Shown: piece after piece, positions 1 to 12,603 of the stretch | How the letters are laid out: each line of letters opens with the position of its first letter | Position numbering within the stretch: position 1 is the first letter of the stretch | Source: Lysobacterales bacterium 15-68-25 | GTDB taxonomy: Bacteria; Pseudomonadota; Gammaproteobacteria; Xanthomonadales; Rhodanobacteraceae | NCBI GenBank assembly: GCA_002279065.1 | Contig: NCKB01000001.1 | Span: 1-64,000, forward strand | Reading direction: 5' to 3' | Length of the DNA stretch: 64,000 nt | Program-made: the position numbers and the translations under genes | Notes under the pieces: generated by a model | Seen by the model: only the letters and a program-made list of their open reading frames with translations | Database searches by the model: none | What the model was told of the DNA's origin: nothing

Positions 1-84
1 CCTCACGAATCACTCGGCGACCTGACGCCCGCCGAGTACCGTCAACAAGCCGCCAGCGGTTCTACTTTTGAAGTGTCTGCTTGA
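1..84 (+). pseudogene. IS3-family transposase, C-terminal fragment (cut by window start)
   Basis: Frame 1 reads 27 codons to a TGA at 82-84 and contains RPHESLG-like text (PHESLGDLTPAEYR), the typical C-terminal end of the rve/DDE integrase domain of IS3-family OrfB transposases, followed by STFEVSA. Only the tail is visible, so whether the element is intact to the left is unknown. The tail runs antisense over the last codons of the amidotransferase gene, and the element probably ends close to position 95-100. The exact terminal inverted repeat could not be set because the other end is outside the window. Confidence 0.72.
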
Positions 85-692
85 CGGGGGAGCTTACGGA
101 TGTACGCGCGCATGATCTCGGCGTTGAATTCGGGATGGAACTGCACACTCAGCGCGTTCGGGCCATATCGCAACAGATGATGCGGATCGCGGGCGGAACG
201 CGCCAGGACGCGGCTTCCCGCGGGTGGCTCGAGCACGCTCTGCTCGTGGGTGGTGTGGGCGCGGAAGCGTTCCGGCAGTGCTCCGACCACCGGGTCGTCG
301 TGCGCGCCGGCGATGCGTTCGATCGGTAGCGTGCCGATCTCGCGTCCGCCCGGAAGGTAGTCGACGCGGCCGCCCAGGGCGTGCGCCATCAGCTGGTGGC
401 CGTAGCAGACCCCGAACATCGGCAGGCCCCGGTCCATGGCAGCCCGGATCCATCCGGCCGTGCGTTCGCTCCACGCCGCTCGCTCGGTGACCATGGCAGC
501 CGAGCCGGTAATGAAGGCGCCGGCCACTTCGCCGGGTGCGGGCAGCGGCTCGCCGGCGACGACGTCGATCTCCCGCACGCGCTCGCGCGGGAGGCCGGTC
601 GCAATCCGGAACCAGTGCGGAAAGTCGCCGTGGCGTCCACGGATCGGTGCCGGTGCGTTGCCGGTGCGGATGATCAGTACGGGGGGTCTCAT
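42..692 (-). CDS. Class I glutamine amidotransferase (GMP synthase-like), C-terminus altered by IS end
   Basis: A 216-aa cytoplasmic protein of the GATase1 family, which releases ammonia from glutamine or has related hydrolase functions; the acceptor substrate is not evident. The nucleophile elbow is FGVCYGHQLMA (Cys in GVCYGHQ), and the His/Glu of the triad lie in QFHPEF near the C-terminus. The start ATG at 692 overlaps the stop of the upstream ATPase gene by 4 nt (ATGA), so the two are translationally coupled. The last about 17 residues, after MRAYIR, are antisense to the IS3 transposase tail. The natural C-terminus therefore seems to have been lost and replaced, and the protein is slightly shorter than usual relatives (about 230-240 aa). 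All catalytic residues remain, so activity is possible. Confidence 0.8.
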   Translation of the reverse strand: MRPPVLIIRTGNAPAPIRGRHGDFPHWFRIATGLPRERVREIDVVAGEPLPAPGEVAGAFITGSAAMVTERAAWSERTAGWIRAAMDRGLPMFGVCYGHQLMAHALGGRVDYLPGGREIGTLPIERIAGAHDDPVVGALPERFRAHTTHEQSVLEPPAGSRVLARSARDPHHLLRYGPNALSVQFHPEFNAEIMRAYIRKLPRQADTSKVEPLAAC

Positions 693-2515
693 GCGGCTGA
701 TGACGAGTCTGTCTGGTCGATCGGTGGAAGCACGGTGAGCACCTCCTTCACCGTAGTCAGGCCAAGTGCCACCTGGTCGGCGGCGGACACCCGCAGGGGC
801 CGCATGCCCTCGGCCAGGGCGGCCCGGGTCAGCTTGGCCAGGTCCAGCTGCGACGACACCAGCGCGCGCAGCGAGGGACCCAGCGAGAGCATCTCGTAGA
901 TGCCGGTGCGTCCCATGAAACCGGTGTTGCGACACTCCAGGCATCCGACTGGCTGGAACACGGTCTCCGGCACGGGCATCCCCCAGCCGTGGGTAAGAAT
1001 GGCCCACTCGTCCGGATCCTGCGCGGCGGCCTCCTTGCAGTGGGCGCACAGCGTGCGCACCAGCCGCTGCGCCACCACGCCAGTCAGTGTCGACTGGATC
1101 AGGTAATGCGGCACGCCGAGGTCGAGCAGGCGGGTGATCGCGCTGGGGGCGTCGTTGGTGTGCAGGGTCGACAACACCAGGTGGCCGGTGAGCGAGGCCT
1201 GCACCGCCATCTGCGCGGTGGCGAGGTCGCGGATCTCGCCGATCATGATGATGTCCGGGTCCTGTCGCAGCAGGGTGCGCACGCCCGCCGCGAAGTCCAG
1301 GTCGATCGAGGCCTGCACCTGCATCTGGTTCAGCTCCGGACTGACCATCTCGATCGGGTCCTCGACCGTGCACACGTTGAGCTCCGGCGTCGCCAGGTGC
1401 TTGAGCGTGGAGTACAGCGTGGTGGTCTTGCCCGAACCGGTGGGGCCGGTCACCAGCACGATGCCGTGCGGACGCTCCACCATCGAGCGCCAGGTCGATG
1501 CTTCGTGCTCGGAAAAGCCGAGTTGCTCGAAGCTCTTCGACACGATGTCCGGGTCGAAGATGCGCATCACCACCTTCTCGCCGAACGCGGTGGGCATGGT
1601 GGACAGGCGCAGCTCCACCTCGCGACCGGAGGATGAGCGGGTCTTGATGCGTCCGTCCTGCGGCCGGCGCTTCTCCGATACATCCATGCGGCCGAGGATC
1701 TTGATGCGCGAGGTGACCGCGGTCATGACCGGCGGCGGCAGCTCGAATACCTTGTGCATCACACCATCGATGCGAAAGCGCAGGTTGCCGGCTTCGCGCC
1801 GCGGCTCGAGATGGATGTCCGAAGCGCGCTGTTCGAATGCGTACTGCAGCAGCCAGTCGACGATGTGCACGACGTGGCGGTCGTCGGCGCCGACCTCGCC
1901 GCCCTTGCCCAGCTCCACCAGCTGCTCGAAGTTGAGCACGGCCGAGGCGTCGTAGCCGCCTGCGCCCTTGGCGTCCTGCGCCAGCTGGATCGAGCGCTGG
2001 ACGCCGTAGAACTCATGCAGGTAGCGATGGATATCCAGCGGATTGGACACCACGCGATGCACGTCGCGCCGGAGCATCTGGCCGAGGTCGCGTGCCCAGC
2101 CGGTGTCGAACGGTTCGCAGGTGGCGAACGTGATCGCCTCCGGCGACACCGCCACCGGCAGGATCCGATGCCGCTGCGCGTACGCCAGGCTTACTGCCTG
2201 GGTCACTGCGGCCACGTTGATCCGCATGGGATCGATCTTCAGGTAGGGCAGGTCGGCCTGCCGTGCGACCCACTCGGTCAGCACCTCCAGTCCCAGCGGT
2301 CGCGTGGGCTCGCGCCGGTTCGGCAGCTTGGCCTGGGCGATCAGCACCAGCGGGTGAAGTTCGATCGTGGCGCGGCCGGCGCGGTGTCCCATGCGGACCT
2401 GGCGGGCATCGTCGGCACCGAGGTAACCGTCGACCACCAGTGCGGCAAGCACCTCATCCAGCTCGAGGCGATGACGCCGTCCGAGCAGCGGGGTGCCTTG
2501 CGGGGAGGTGGCCAT
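689..2515 (-). CDS. GspE/PulE/PilB-family secretion ATPase
   Basis: A 608-aa hexameric ATPase of the type II secretion/type IV pilus family. The N-terminal part (about 1-170) is a MshEN/T2SSE-N type domain. The ATPase core has Walker A GPTGSGKTT at 357-365, a Walker B/Asp-box region DPDIIMIGEIRD at 419-430 and the His-box LVLSTLHTND at 447-455. A tetracysteine zinc motif (C490, C493, C525, C528) is typical of GspE and PilB. No other gsp or pil genes flank it, so its partner machine is elsewhere and the choice between type II secretion and pilus assembly cannot be made from this window. It is divergent from glyQ and overlaps the amidotransferase gene downstream. Confidence 0.88.
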   Translation of the reverse strand: MATSPQGTPLLGRRHRLELDEVLAALVVDGYLGADDARQVRMGHRAGRATIELHPLVLIAQAKLPNRREPTRPLGLEVLTEWVARQADLPYLKIDPMRINVAAVTQAVSLAYAQRHRILPVAVSPEAITFATCEPFDTGWARDLGQMLRRDVHRVVSNPLDIHRYLHEFYGVQRSIQLAQDAKGAGGYDASAVLNFEQLVELGKGGEVGADDRHVVHIVDWLLQYAFEQRASDIHLEPRREAGNLRFRIDGVMHKVFELPPPVMTAVTSRIKILGRMDVSEKRRPQDGRIKTRSSSGREVELRLSTMPTAFGEKVVMRIFDPDIVSKSFEQLGFSEHEASTWRSMVERPHGIVLVTGPTGSGKTTTLYSTLKHLATPELNVCTVEDPIEMVSPELNQMQVQASIDLDFAAGVRTLLRQDPDIIMIGEIRDLATAQMAVQASLTGHLVLSTLHTNDAPSAITRLLDLGVPHYLIQSTLTGVVAQRLVRTLCAHCKEAAAQDPDEWAILTHGWGMPVPETVFQPVGCLECRNTGFMGRTGIYEMLSLGPSLRALVSSQLDLAKLTRAALAEGMRPLRVSAADQVALGLTTVKEVLTVLPPIDQTDSSSAA

Positions 2516-2555
2516 GGAACGGGGGGACTCCGGACGTTCGGTGCAGCGTGAAGCG

Positions 2556-2581
2556 AGCCGCGATGCGCTCGCGGCTATACT
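2556..2581 (+). promoter_or_regulatory. Possible glyQ promoter -10 with overlapping hairpin
   Basis: A TATACT hexamer at 2576-2581 lies 30 nt before the glyQ ATG and directly follows an 8-bp inverted repeat (agccgcga/tcgcggct, loop 5 nt, 2556-2576). No convincing -35 was found at 16-18 nt spacing, so this rests only on the -10 match and position. Confidence 0.3.
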
Positions 2582-2611
2582 AACCCGCTTTATCCCAGGT
2601 CACGGAAAGCC

Positions 2612-3516
<905 letters not shown>

Positions 3517-3520
<4 letters not shown>

Positions 3521-5661
3521 GCGCCGCCAAGCCGTTGCTGATCGAACTGGGCACCGAGGAACTGCCGCCGAAGGCGCTGGACGAGCTGGCTGCCGCGTTC
3601 GCGCGCGGGATCTGCGACGGGCTGGCCCGCCGCGGGATCGAGGCCGGCCTCGATGCTGCGCGCGTCTTCGCCACGCCGCGCCGTCTGGCGGTCCATATAC
3701 CCGGCGTGGCCACCGCCCAGCCGGAGCAGGTGGTCGAGCGCCGCGGTCCGGCGGTATCTGCCGGCCTGGGGCCCGATGGCCAGCCAGCCAAGGCGCTGCT
3801 GGGCTTCGCCCAGTCGTGCGGGGTGGAGGTCGATGCGCTCGAGAAGCTGGAGACCGACAAGGGCGCCTGGTTCGTCTACCGCTCGGTCAAGCCGGGCCAG
3901 CCGGTTGCCGCGTTGTTGCCGGAGATCGTCACCGAAGCGCTCAAGGCGCTGCCGATTCCCAAGCCGATGCGCTGGGCCGACCATGACTACAGCTTCGTGC
4001 GCCCGGCGCACTGGCTGGTGATCCTGCACGGGGCCGACATCGTCGACGGCGAAGTGCTCGGCCTGAAGAGCGGGCGCAAGTCGCGCGGCCATCGCTTCAT
4101 GCATCCGCAGCCGATCCACGTCGTCGACGCCGACAGCTGGGAGGACGCGCTGCTTGCCGCCAAGGTGATCGCCGACCCGGCAGCGCGCCGCGCCCGCATC
4201 CGCGAGGAGGTGGCGCGCGCCGCTGTCCAGACCGGTGGCGTGCCGCGCCTGGACGACGGTCTGCTGGACGAGATCGCCAATCTCACCGAGTGGCCGGTGG
4301 CGATCGCCTGCGCCTTCGAACGAGAGTTCCTCGCGGTACCACCGGAGGCGCTGGTCACCACGATGGAGGCGAACCAGAAGTTCGTTCCGGTGTTCGACGC
4401 CGAGGGCCAGCTCACCGAGCATTTCATCGGTATCGCCAATATCGACTCGAAGGACCCCACGGAGATCCGCAAGGGCTACGAGCGGGTGATCCGCCCGCGT
4501 TTCGCAGACGCCAAATTCTTCTGGGACGAGGACCTGAAGACCCCGCTCGCCGGCTACCAGGAGGCGTTGAAGAACGTCACCTACCAGCAGTCCCTCGGCA
4601 GCCTGTGGGACAAGACCGTGCGCGTGGCCGAGCTGGCCCGCGTGGTCGCCGGCCGGGTCGGCGTGGATGCCGGCGCCGCCACCCGTGCCGCCAGCCTTGC
4701 CAAGTGCGATCTGCTCACCCGCATGGTCGGCGAATTTCCCGAGCTGCAGGGCGTGATGGGGCGCTACTACGCCGGCCGCCAGGGTGAGCCCGAGGCGGTG
4801 GCGCTTGCGTTGGATAGCTTCTACCAGCCGCGCTTTGCCGGTGATGCAATCGCTGCGGATGCGGTGGGCCAGGTGCTGTCCGTGGCCGAGCGCCTGGACA
4901 CGCTGGCCGGCATCTTCGCGGTGGGACTGAAGCCGAGCGGCAGCAAGGATCCGTTCGCATTGCGCCGTGCCGCGCTGGGCCTGGCCCGTACCCTGGTCGA
5001 GGCGGGACTGGAGATCGATCTGGATGCCGCCTTCGCCGAGGCGCTGGAACTGCTGCCGGACGCAGCGCTGCAGGCCGGTCTCAAGCCCGCCAGGGACGGT
5101 AGCGTGCCGGCGTTCGATGCCGGTCAGCGCCGTGCCGAACTGCGTCACGAGCTGCACGAGTTCGTGCTCGACCGCCTGCGCGGCTACTACGCCGAGCGCG
5201 GTTTCGACGGGCAGTCGTTCGAGGCCGTGCTCGCCGCTGCACCTGCCAGTCTTGCGGACTTCGACCGCCGCCTGCGCGCGCTGGCCGATTTCTCCCGCCG
5301 CCCCGAGGCGGCCAGCCTGGCGGCCGCGAACAAGCGCGTGGCCAATCTGCTGCGCAAGCAGGCCGAGGAGTCCGGTTCGGCTGCGACCGGGGCGGTGGAC
5401 ACCGCGCTCCTGGAGCTGCCCGCCGAGCATGCGCTGGCCGAGGCGCTGCAGGCCGCCGACCGCGACACCCGGGAGGCGTGGCAACTGCGCGACTACGGTC
5501 GCGTGCTGGAGCGCCTGGCCCAGCTGCAGGGCCCGGTCGACGCATTCTTCGACGCGGTGCTGGTGAATGCCGATGATCCGGCCGTCCGCGCCAACCGTCT
5601 GGCTCTGCTGGCGCGCCTGAAGGCTCAATTCAGCGCCGTCGCCGACATCGCGTTGCTCTAG
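3517..5661 (+). CDS. glyS: Glycine--tRNA ligase beta subunit
   Basis: The 714-aa beta subunit, which binds tRNA-Gly and supports aminoacylation with GlyQ. The N-terminus [18 protein letters not shown] is diagnostic for GlyS. The C-terminal region (about 580-700) is the DALR-type anticodon-binding domain. The length matches the family (about 690-720). It starts inside the glyQ stop and ends just before a strong hairpin terminator. Confidence 0.97.
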
Positions 5662-5670
5662 GCAAAGAAG

Positions 5671-5700
5671 AAAGGGCAGCGCCGCGGCGCTGCCCTTTCT
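5671..5700. terminator. Bidirectional Rho-independent terminator between glyS and XRE regulator
   Basis: A perfect 13-bp inverted repeat (aaagggcagcgcc / ggcgctgcccttt, 5671-5683 and 5686-5698) lies 9 nt after the glyS stop, with T-rich or A-rich ends on both sides. It can serve glyS on the plus strand and the regulator gene on the minus strand. Confidence 0.85.
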
Positions 5701-5718
5701 GATTCCTGCGACGCGGCC

Positions 5719-6342
5719 TCAGGCCATCGTGCGGATGTCCTGCCTGCTCCGCTCGGCGAGCGCCTGCTGGAACGCAAGCAGTGCGTCGGCATCGATGCGG
5801 GTGCCCTCCGGGCCGACGATCTCGTAGAGCGCTGCAAGCATCTGTTCCTGCTCGGCAGCGGTCGGCTGGGCGCCGGCCAGGACCAGATTCGACTTCAGCA
5901 GGCGCCGAGCGGCCTCGAGCCGCCGATGATCGCCCTGACCATCGATGATCTGCTGGTGACCGGCACCGAGGCTTTGCGCCAGCGACGGCTCGCGGTTGCG
6001 CGACGATCCGCGAACCTCGGTGGTCGACTGCTCCTCGGAGTTCTTGTTCACGGCATCCGGCTGGATCGCACCCTCGCCTGCGACCAGCCAGACGAGCGAA
6101 ATACCCAGTGTCTTGGCCAGGGTGACGCAGCGCGCGCGCGATGGATCGCTGTTGCCGTCGCGCCAGCTGCGGACCACGCCCTCCGAGAAGCCGCACATGC
6201 GGGCGATCTCGGTAGCGCTTCCCACGCGCTGGATCAGCAGGCGGATGCGTTCGGCGAAGCTGTTGCTCGGATTGGGGACCGGCTCGAGACCGCTGGCCTC
6301 GGGGATCGACTGGGGTGGGAGCGATGCGCGGCGAGTATTCAT
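5719..6342 (-). CDS. XRE-type helix-turn-helix regulator
   Basis: A 207-aa probable DNA-binding protein. Residues about 30-75 form an XRE/phage-repressor-like HTH: ATEIARMCGFSEGVVRSWRDG with a recognition-helix-like segment, followed by ARCVTLAKTLGISLVWLVAGEG. The remainder (about 85-207) is a linker and a helical region with no recognised enzymatic motif and no peptidase dyad, so it is not an obvious LexA/CI-type self-cleaving repressor. Target genes are unknown. It is transcribed divergently from the YbaY-like lipoprotein gene across a 328-nt gap and may act there. The ATG at 6342 has only a weak ribosome-binding site. Confidence 0.75.
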   Translation of the reverse strand: MNTRRASLPPQSIPEASGLEPVPNPSNSFAERIRLLIQRVGSATEIARMCGFSEGVVRSWRDGNSDPSRARCVTLAKTLGISLVWLVAGEGAIQPDAVNKNSEEQSTTEVRGSSRNREPSLAQSLGAGHQQIIDGQGDHRRLEAARRLLKSNLVLAGAQPTAAEQEQMLAALYEIVGPEGTRIDADALLAFQQALAERSRQDIRTMA

Positions 6343-6670
6343 GATCGTGCCAGGGGTTGGTGACCGCTAGGGGAAGGCGCCGGGAGGAAGTCCCGGCATG
6401 CCGGCTGTATCGGACAGCTTTTCAGGCTTGATCGATCCCTCGAGAAGGAGAAGCTGCGGCCATGCAGCCCTATACAGACAACATCTTGCGGCTTTCCGCT
6501 CCCTTTCGTGATGGCTCCGCGCCGAAGGCCTGCGTGCGGACCGGCATCTTGACTTTTCCCGTCAACCTTTTTTCGGCTAAGCTTGACCACTTCCCCCGCG
6601 GTGCTTTGCGAGGCGCGAACGCGCTGGACAGGGCTCGTGCCCGTTTCAAATCGCTCGATGAGGTTCCACG
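6343..6670. other. Divergent intergenic region with no gene
   Basis: This 328-nt stretch separates the XRE regulator and the lipoprotein gene and must hold both promoters. It is AT-richer near 6540-6580 than the surrounding coding DNA. No convincing small ORF or RNA was seen. Confidence 0.6.
6549..6565 (+). promoter_or_regulatory. Inverted repeat TTGAC-N7-GTCAA, candidate operator or -35 region
   Basis: TTGAC at 6549-6553 and GTCAA at 6561-6565 form a perfect dyad about 105 nt before the lipoprotein ATG. The left arm also reads as a -35-like TTGACT. This could be an operator of the divergent XRE regulator, which is inference from position only. Confidence 0.3.
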
Positions 6671-7558
6671 ATGCGCAAGGTAATTTGGTCGCTGGTTTCG
6701 GTGACGGCGCTGGCACTGGCCGGCTGCAACAGCTCCACCCAATCGCCTCAGGCGAACGGTGGCCACGCCGATGCCGCCCCGGCCGCGGCTCCGCAGGCCA
6801 ACAACAAGGTCACCGGCCAGATCACCCTGCGCGAACCGGCGCAGCTCTCGCCGCAGGCCTCGCTCGAGGTGAGCCTGGTCGACGTGTCGGCAGTGCCGAC
6901 CGATGCCAACGGCGACGCCACCGCGACCGCCCCCAACGCGCCGCTCGTCACCAAGACGATCTCGCCGGTGGGTCCGTTCCCGGTGAGCTTCGAGCTGGAT
7001 TTCGACCCGGCCAAGATCAACCCGAACAACCTTTACGTGGTCAAGGCCCGCATGGTGGACGGTGACCGCAACTACGAGATGCCGCTGCAGGCACCGGTGC
7101 TGACCAAGGGTGCCAGCAACCAGGTGTCGATCCAGCTGGTCGCCCAGCAGACCCCGGCGGAAAAGGACCTCGCTGCGTTCGAGGACCTGAAGAAGCAGAT
7201 CGGCGGCATGAAGATCAAGTCCGGCACCAAGCTGGAGAAGGATGCCTCCCGTGGCTGGCAGGTGTTCCGTCGCGACGGGCAGGTGCAGTTCATCCGTGAG
7301 CAGGTGGACTACGGCGACAAGGGCTTCACCGACACCGACTACGCCTACAAGGCGGGCAAGCCGTGGGTCGCGGTGCAGCAGAAGAAGGCCAGCAAGGACG
7401 CCAAGGCCGGTAGCACCGAGCGCGTCAGCTGGGACGTCGACGGCAAGCCCGTGCTCAAGCAGGTGCTGAGCGGCGGCAAGACCAGCGAGCTGTCCGACAG
7501 CGAGGCGAGCAGCCTGAAGAGCCAGGCCGAGAGCATCCTCAAGCTCGCCGGCAAGTAA
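6671..7558 (+). CDS. YbaY/YscW-family outer-membrane lipoprotein
   Basis: A 295-aa predicted lipoprotein. MRKVIWSLVSVTALALAGC gives a signal peptide with lipobox LAGC and the lipidated Cys at 19. Residues about 35-160 resemble the YbaY/YscW beta-sandwich domain (KVTGQITLREP...SLEVSLVDVS...PFPVSFELDFDP), found in small lipoproteins whose role is poorly defined. The C-terminal about 120 residues (WQVFRRDGQVQFIREQVDYGD) are an extra domain I do not recognise. It stands alone, followed by a strong terminator. Confidence 0.75.
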   Translation: MRKVIWSLVSVTALALAGCNSSTQSPQANGGHADAAPAAAPQANNKVTGQITLREPAQLSPQASLEVSLVDVSAVPTDANGDATATAPNAPLVTKTISPVGPFPVSFELDFDPAKINPNNLYVVKARMVDGDRNYEMPLQAPVLTKGASNQVSIQLVAQQTPAEKDLAAFEDLKKQIGGMKIKSGTKLEKDASRGWQVFRRDGQVQFIREQVDYGDKGFTDTDYAYKAGKPWVAVQQKKASKDAKAGSTERVSWDVDGKPVLKQVLSGGKTSELSDSEASSLKSQAESILKLAGK

Positions 7559-7620
7559 GGCTGCCTCGACATCCGTCTTCCGGGCCGCGATTCACCGCGT
7601 GTCCGGAAGGGCCGGAAAAG

Positions 7621-7653
7621 AAAAAGCCGTCCGCACTGCGGACGGCTTTTTTG
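7621..7653. terminator. Bidirectional Rho-independent terminator
   Basis: A near-perfect 14-15 bp inverted repeat (aaaaagccgtccgca / tgcggacggcttttt, 7621-7651) carries an A-tract at its left end and a T-tract at its right end. It serves the convergent lipoprotein (+) and esterase (-) genes. Confidence 0.9.
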
Positions 7654-7675
7654 TTGGCCGGTGGGCCGGGCAGGA

Positions 7676-9526
7676 TCAGAACGCGACCTTGAAGCCCAGA
7701 TTCACGCCGGTGTTCTTCTGCGTGCTGTCGCTGAAGCGGCTGTTGACCGAAATCCAGCTGCTCACGCTCGGGGTCAACTGGGCCGACAGGCCAATGTCGG
7801 CGCTGCCCCAGGTCTTGTCGGGCGCGAAGCCGGACAGCGCGAAGGTGCCGCCCATGGTGTTCAGGCCAGCCATGACCGTGCGCGGATCGGCCTTGCCGTC
7901 GTGGTTCCAGGCCAGCTCGACGAACGGGGCCATCTGCAGGTCGTTCACCTTCCACGAGCCCATCAGGCGCCAGCCCAGCGAGCTGATCAGCGCATCGCGC
8001 TGCTGGCGTCCGAAGTACATCGCGGTCGAGTCGCTGCCGCTCTCGGTGTAGCCATTGACCTTGATGGTCTGCCACTCGACGTGGGCGAACGGGCCGGTCT
8101 TCAGCGACTGGCCGACGTTGAACCACCAGCCGCCCTCGACGCCGGCACCCAGATGGGAGCCATCGGCCTTGCCGCTCTCGACGCGCACCGACGGGCCGAG
8201 CTGGATGCGGCGCTCGATGTCCTTGAAGTTGGACTGGCCGAAGCTGGCGAAGCCGCCGACGTAGCCGCCGCCGTTGCTGTAGGTGGCGAACAGCTGGCCG
8301 GAGATGTCCTGCAGCTTGTAGCCGCCGGTGTTGCCCTGGAAGTCCGCCTTGTTCTGGCCCAGGCCCAGCGAGACGCCCACGGTGGTGTGGTCGCCGGTGC
8401 GCACATCGGCGCCGACGGTCAGGTTGGCGTTGTTGCTGGTGGTCTTGGGCGAGGCATCGGTCGCGTCGAAGCGCTGGTGGCCGTAGTCGAGCGCCGCGAA
8501 CATGCGCGTGCCGCTGCCCTGCCCATCGGCGAGCATCTCGTTGCGGATCGCCCGGTACTGTGCGGCCGTCGAGGCCAGCGGGGCCTCGCCCAGCATCGAG
8601 ACCTGGCCCGGCGCGGCGATCTCGGCCAGCACCACCTGGGAGAGCAGGCGGTGGGCGGCGGTGGTCGGGTGCACGCCGTCGGCGAACAGATAGGTCTGAT
8701 CGGTGCCGGCCGCGTAGCTGTAGGGCAGGCCAGAGCCCTGCGGGCCGCACTGCACCGAGCTCGAGGTCAGGCCGCAGGCCGCGTCGGTGACGTTGCTGAA
8801 GCCGTAGGCACCCGGGTTGGCGATCACCTCGTTGATCAGGCCGTAGGTGTTCACCGGGATGACGTTCAGGCCGCCGGCGCTGAGCTGGGAAAGGCCGCTG
8901 CTCAGCGTGCTGTTGTAGATGGTGGCGAGCTGGGTGACGCCGGCCGAGGCCGCCGCTCCCTGCGCCATCGCCGCCGGCGTCTTGCCCATGTCGGGCAGGT
9001 TGTAGACCACCACGTAACGGCCGCCCGCCGCCTGCAGCTGGCCGAGCAGGCCGAGTTCGGTCTGCGCTGCGGTGGCCGTGCCGGTGACCAACGCGGTGGT
9101 GTCGGTGGTGGTGGCGGTCAGGTAAAAGATGTCGTTGGCGCCGCCCCACACCTGGTACAGCGCGTTGGGGTCGGCCTGGCCGCCGGTCGCGGTCAGGTAC
9201 ATGCCCAGCTGCTGCGGCAGGGTCGGGATCGGACCGGCTGAAGAGTTGTGGACCAGGCCGGCGCCGCCGAAGGCGAAGTTGGTGCCGCCCAGGAGCGAGG
9301 CGGTGGTGGGATGGCCCAGACCATCGGCCACCAGCTCTGCGGCAGTCTCGCCCGGGTTCGTGGTGAATCGCGTGGGCGTCGGGGCGCCAAGGGCCAGCGA
9401 CAGGTTGCCACCGTCGCTGAGGCTGTCGCCGATGATGACGACCTGGCTGAACTGGGTGGCGCTGGCGGCCTGGCTGGCCAGCAGGCCGGCGACGATCGCG
9501 CCGACGAGAACACGGGTACGAAGCAT
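7676..9526 (-). CDS. Autotransporter GDSL esterase/lipase (EstA-like)
   Basis: A 616-aa cell-surface esterase of the SGNH/GDSL family fused to an autotransporter barrel. MLRTRVLVGAIVAGLLASQAASA is a Sec signal peptide. The catalytic Ser is S35 in IIGDSLSDGG, block III is WGGAND (N131), and block V is FADGVHPT (D283, H286). Residues about 340-616 form the beta-barrel with alternating strands, ending in the canonical terminal Phe (FKVAF). By analogy with Pseudomonas EstA the passenger stays anchored outside the outer membrane and hydrolyses short or medium acyl esters. The start at 9526 has AGGAG 9 nt upstream; longer in-frame upstream sequence lacks coding character. Confidence 0.92.
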   Translation of the reverse strand: MLRTRVLVGAIVAGLLASQAASATQFSQVVIIGDSLSDGGNLSLALGAPTPTRFTTNPGETAAELVADGLGHPTTASLLGGTNFAFGGAGLVHNSSAGPIPTLPQQLGMYLTATGGQADPNALYQVWGGANDIFYLTATTTDTTALVTGTATAAQTELGLLGQLQAAGGRYVVVYNLPDMGKTPAAMAQGAAASAGVTQLATIYNSTLSSGLSQLSAGGLNVIPVNTYGLINEVIANPGAYGFSNVTDAACGLTSSSVQCGPQGSGLPYSYAAGTDQTYLFADGVHPTTAAHRLLSQVVLAEIAAPGQVSMLGEAPLASTAAQYRAIRNEMLADGQGSGTRMFAALDYGHQRFDATDASPKTTSNNANLTVGADVRTGDHTTVGVSLGLGQNKADFQGNTGGYKLQDISGQLFATYSNGGGYVGGFASFGQSNFKDIERRIQLGPSVRVESGKADGSHLGAGVEGGWWFNVGQSLKTGPFAHVEWQTIKVNGYTESGSDSTAMYFGRQQRDALISSLGWRLMGSWKVNDLQMAPFVELAWNHDGKADPRTVMAGLNTMGGTFALSGFAPDKTWGSADIGLSAQLTPSVSSWISVNSRFSDSTQKNTGVNLGFKVAF

Positions 9527-10112
9527 GTGGCGAAACTCCTGGGGCCGGGTAGGTTTTGTTATGACCGGGTTACGGTAATCCGTTCCATACCGGAGCGCAT
9601 GCTGCGATGCATCGCGCCGGAACGGGGCATGGTGGCGGATTCGGCGGCGGTAGTCGAACGCGCGTTGGGTCGCGCCATCCCGGCGAGGACACCGGAAAGA
9701 TCCGCTGCCGGAACTTCCCGGAGCCCGCCGCCGCCCGTGATGCCGCATCAGGGATGTCCTCCACGGTTGCGGGCAACCTCGATGACAGCCCGCCGTCCGG
9801 GGCGGCCGGCGGCGCGATCCATCACACCGCAGGCCGTGCTGCGTCCGGCCGCGCGGGCGGCGCGCCGCGAGCGACCGCCACACCGTGGAGAAGCGGGCCG
9901 ACGCGGCACCGCGAATTCGCCCGCGTTCGCCCACGCATGCCTGCGAAGCCAGCGCCGCAGGAATCCGCGGCAATCCGCCGGGCGAGGGCCGTTCGCCCGG
10001 TCCGTGGATTCCCAAGCGTGGGCGACGGGCCCGTGTCGCGTCGGCCTCGCCGCATTTCGCCGGCAGGGCGAATGGCCCCCGTGCGTGCCGTTGGCAGGCA
10101 GGGGGCGGACGC
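9527..10112. other. 586-nt intergenic region with no supported gene
   Basis: This lies between the esterase start and the tex stop, both minus strand. It is GC-rich and gives long open frames on both strands, but their translations are Arg/Pro/Ala-rich with no domain, no ribosome-binding site and no conserved signal. It probably holds the esterase promoter near 9541-9600, where the sequence is AT-richer. Confidence 0.55.
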
Positions 10113-12443
<2,331 letters not shown>

Positions 12444-12545
12444 GGTCGAGCTGGATTTCCTTGCGAACGGGAACGCCACGCGGATGCGAGGCGGCCGCCG
12501 ATCATAACAAGCGCGCTCGCGCGGGCACCGGCTTCTGGGTCGCCC

Positions 12546-12580
12546 AAAAAAAAGAAGCGCCGCGGCAAGGCTGCGGCGCT
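12546..12580 (-). terminator. Rho-independent terminator of the RDD gene
   Basis: Read on the minus strand, an 8-bp stem (agcgccgc / gcggcgct, 9-nt loop) is followed by a run of eight T. It lies 24-60 nt after the RDD gene stop and upstream of tex. Confidence 0.82.
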
Positions 12581-12603
12581 CTGTTCAAGCGTGATGCCCG
12601 GCG

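Noticed and set aside
42..1373. A 443-aa minus-strand reading frame covering the amidotransferase
   Set aside because: Residues before MRPPVLIIRTG lie antisense or out of frame within the GspE-type gene and look like shadow coding; the real start at 692 overlaps the ATPase stop.
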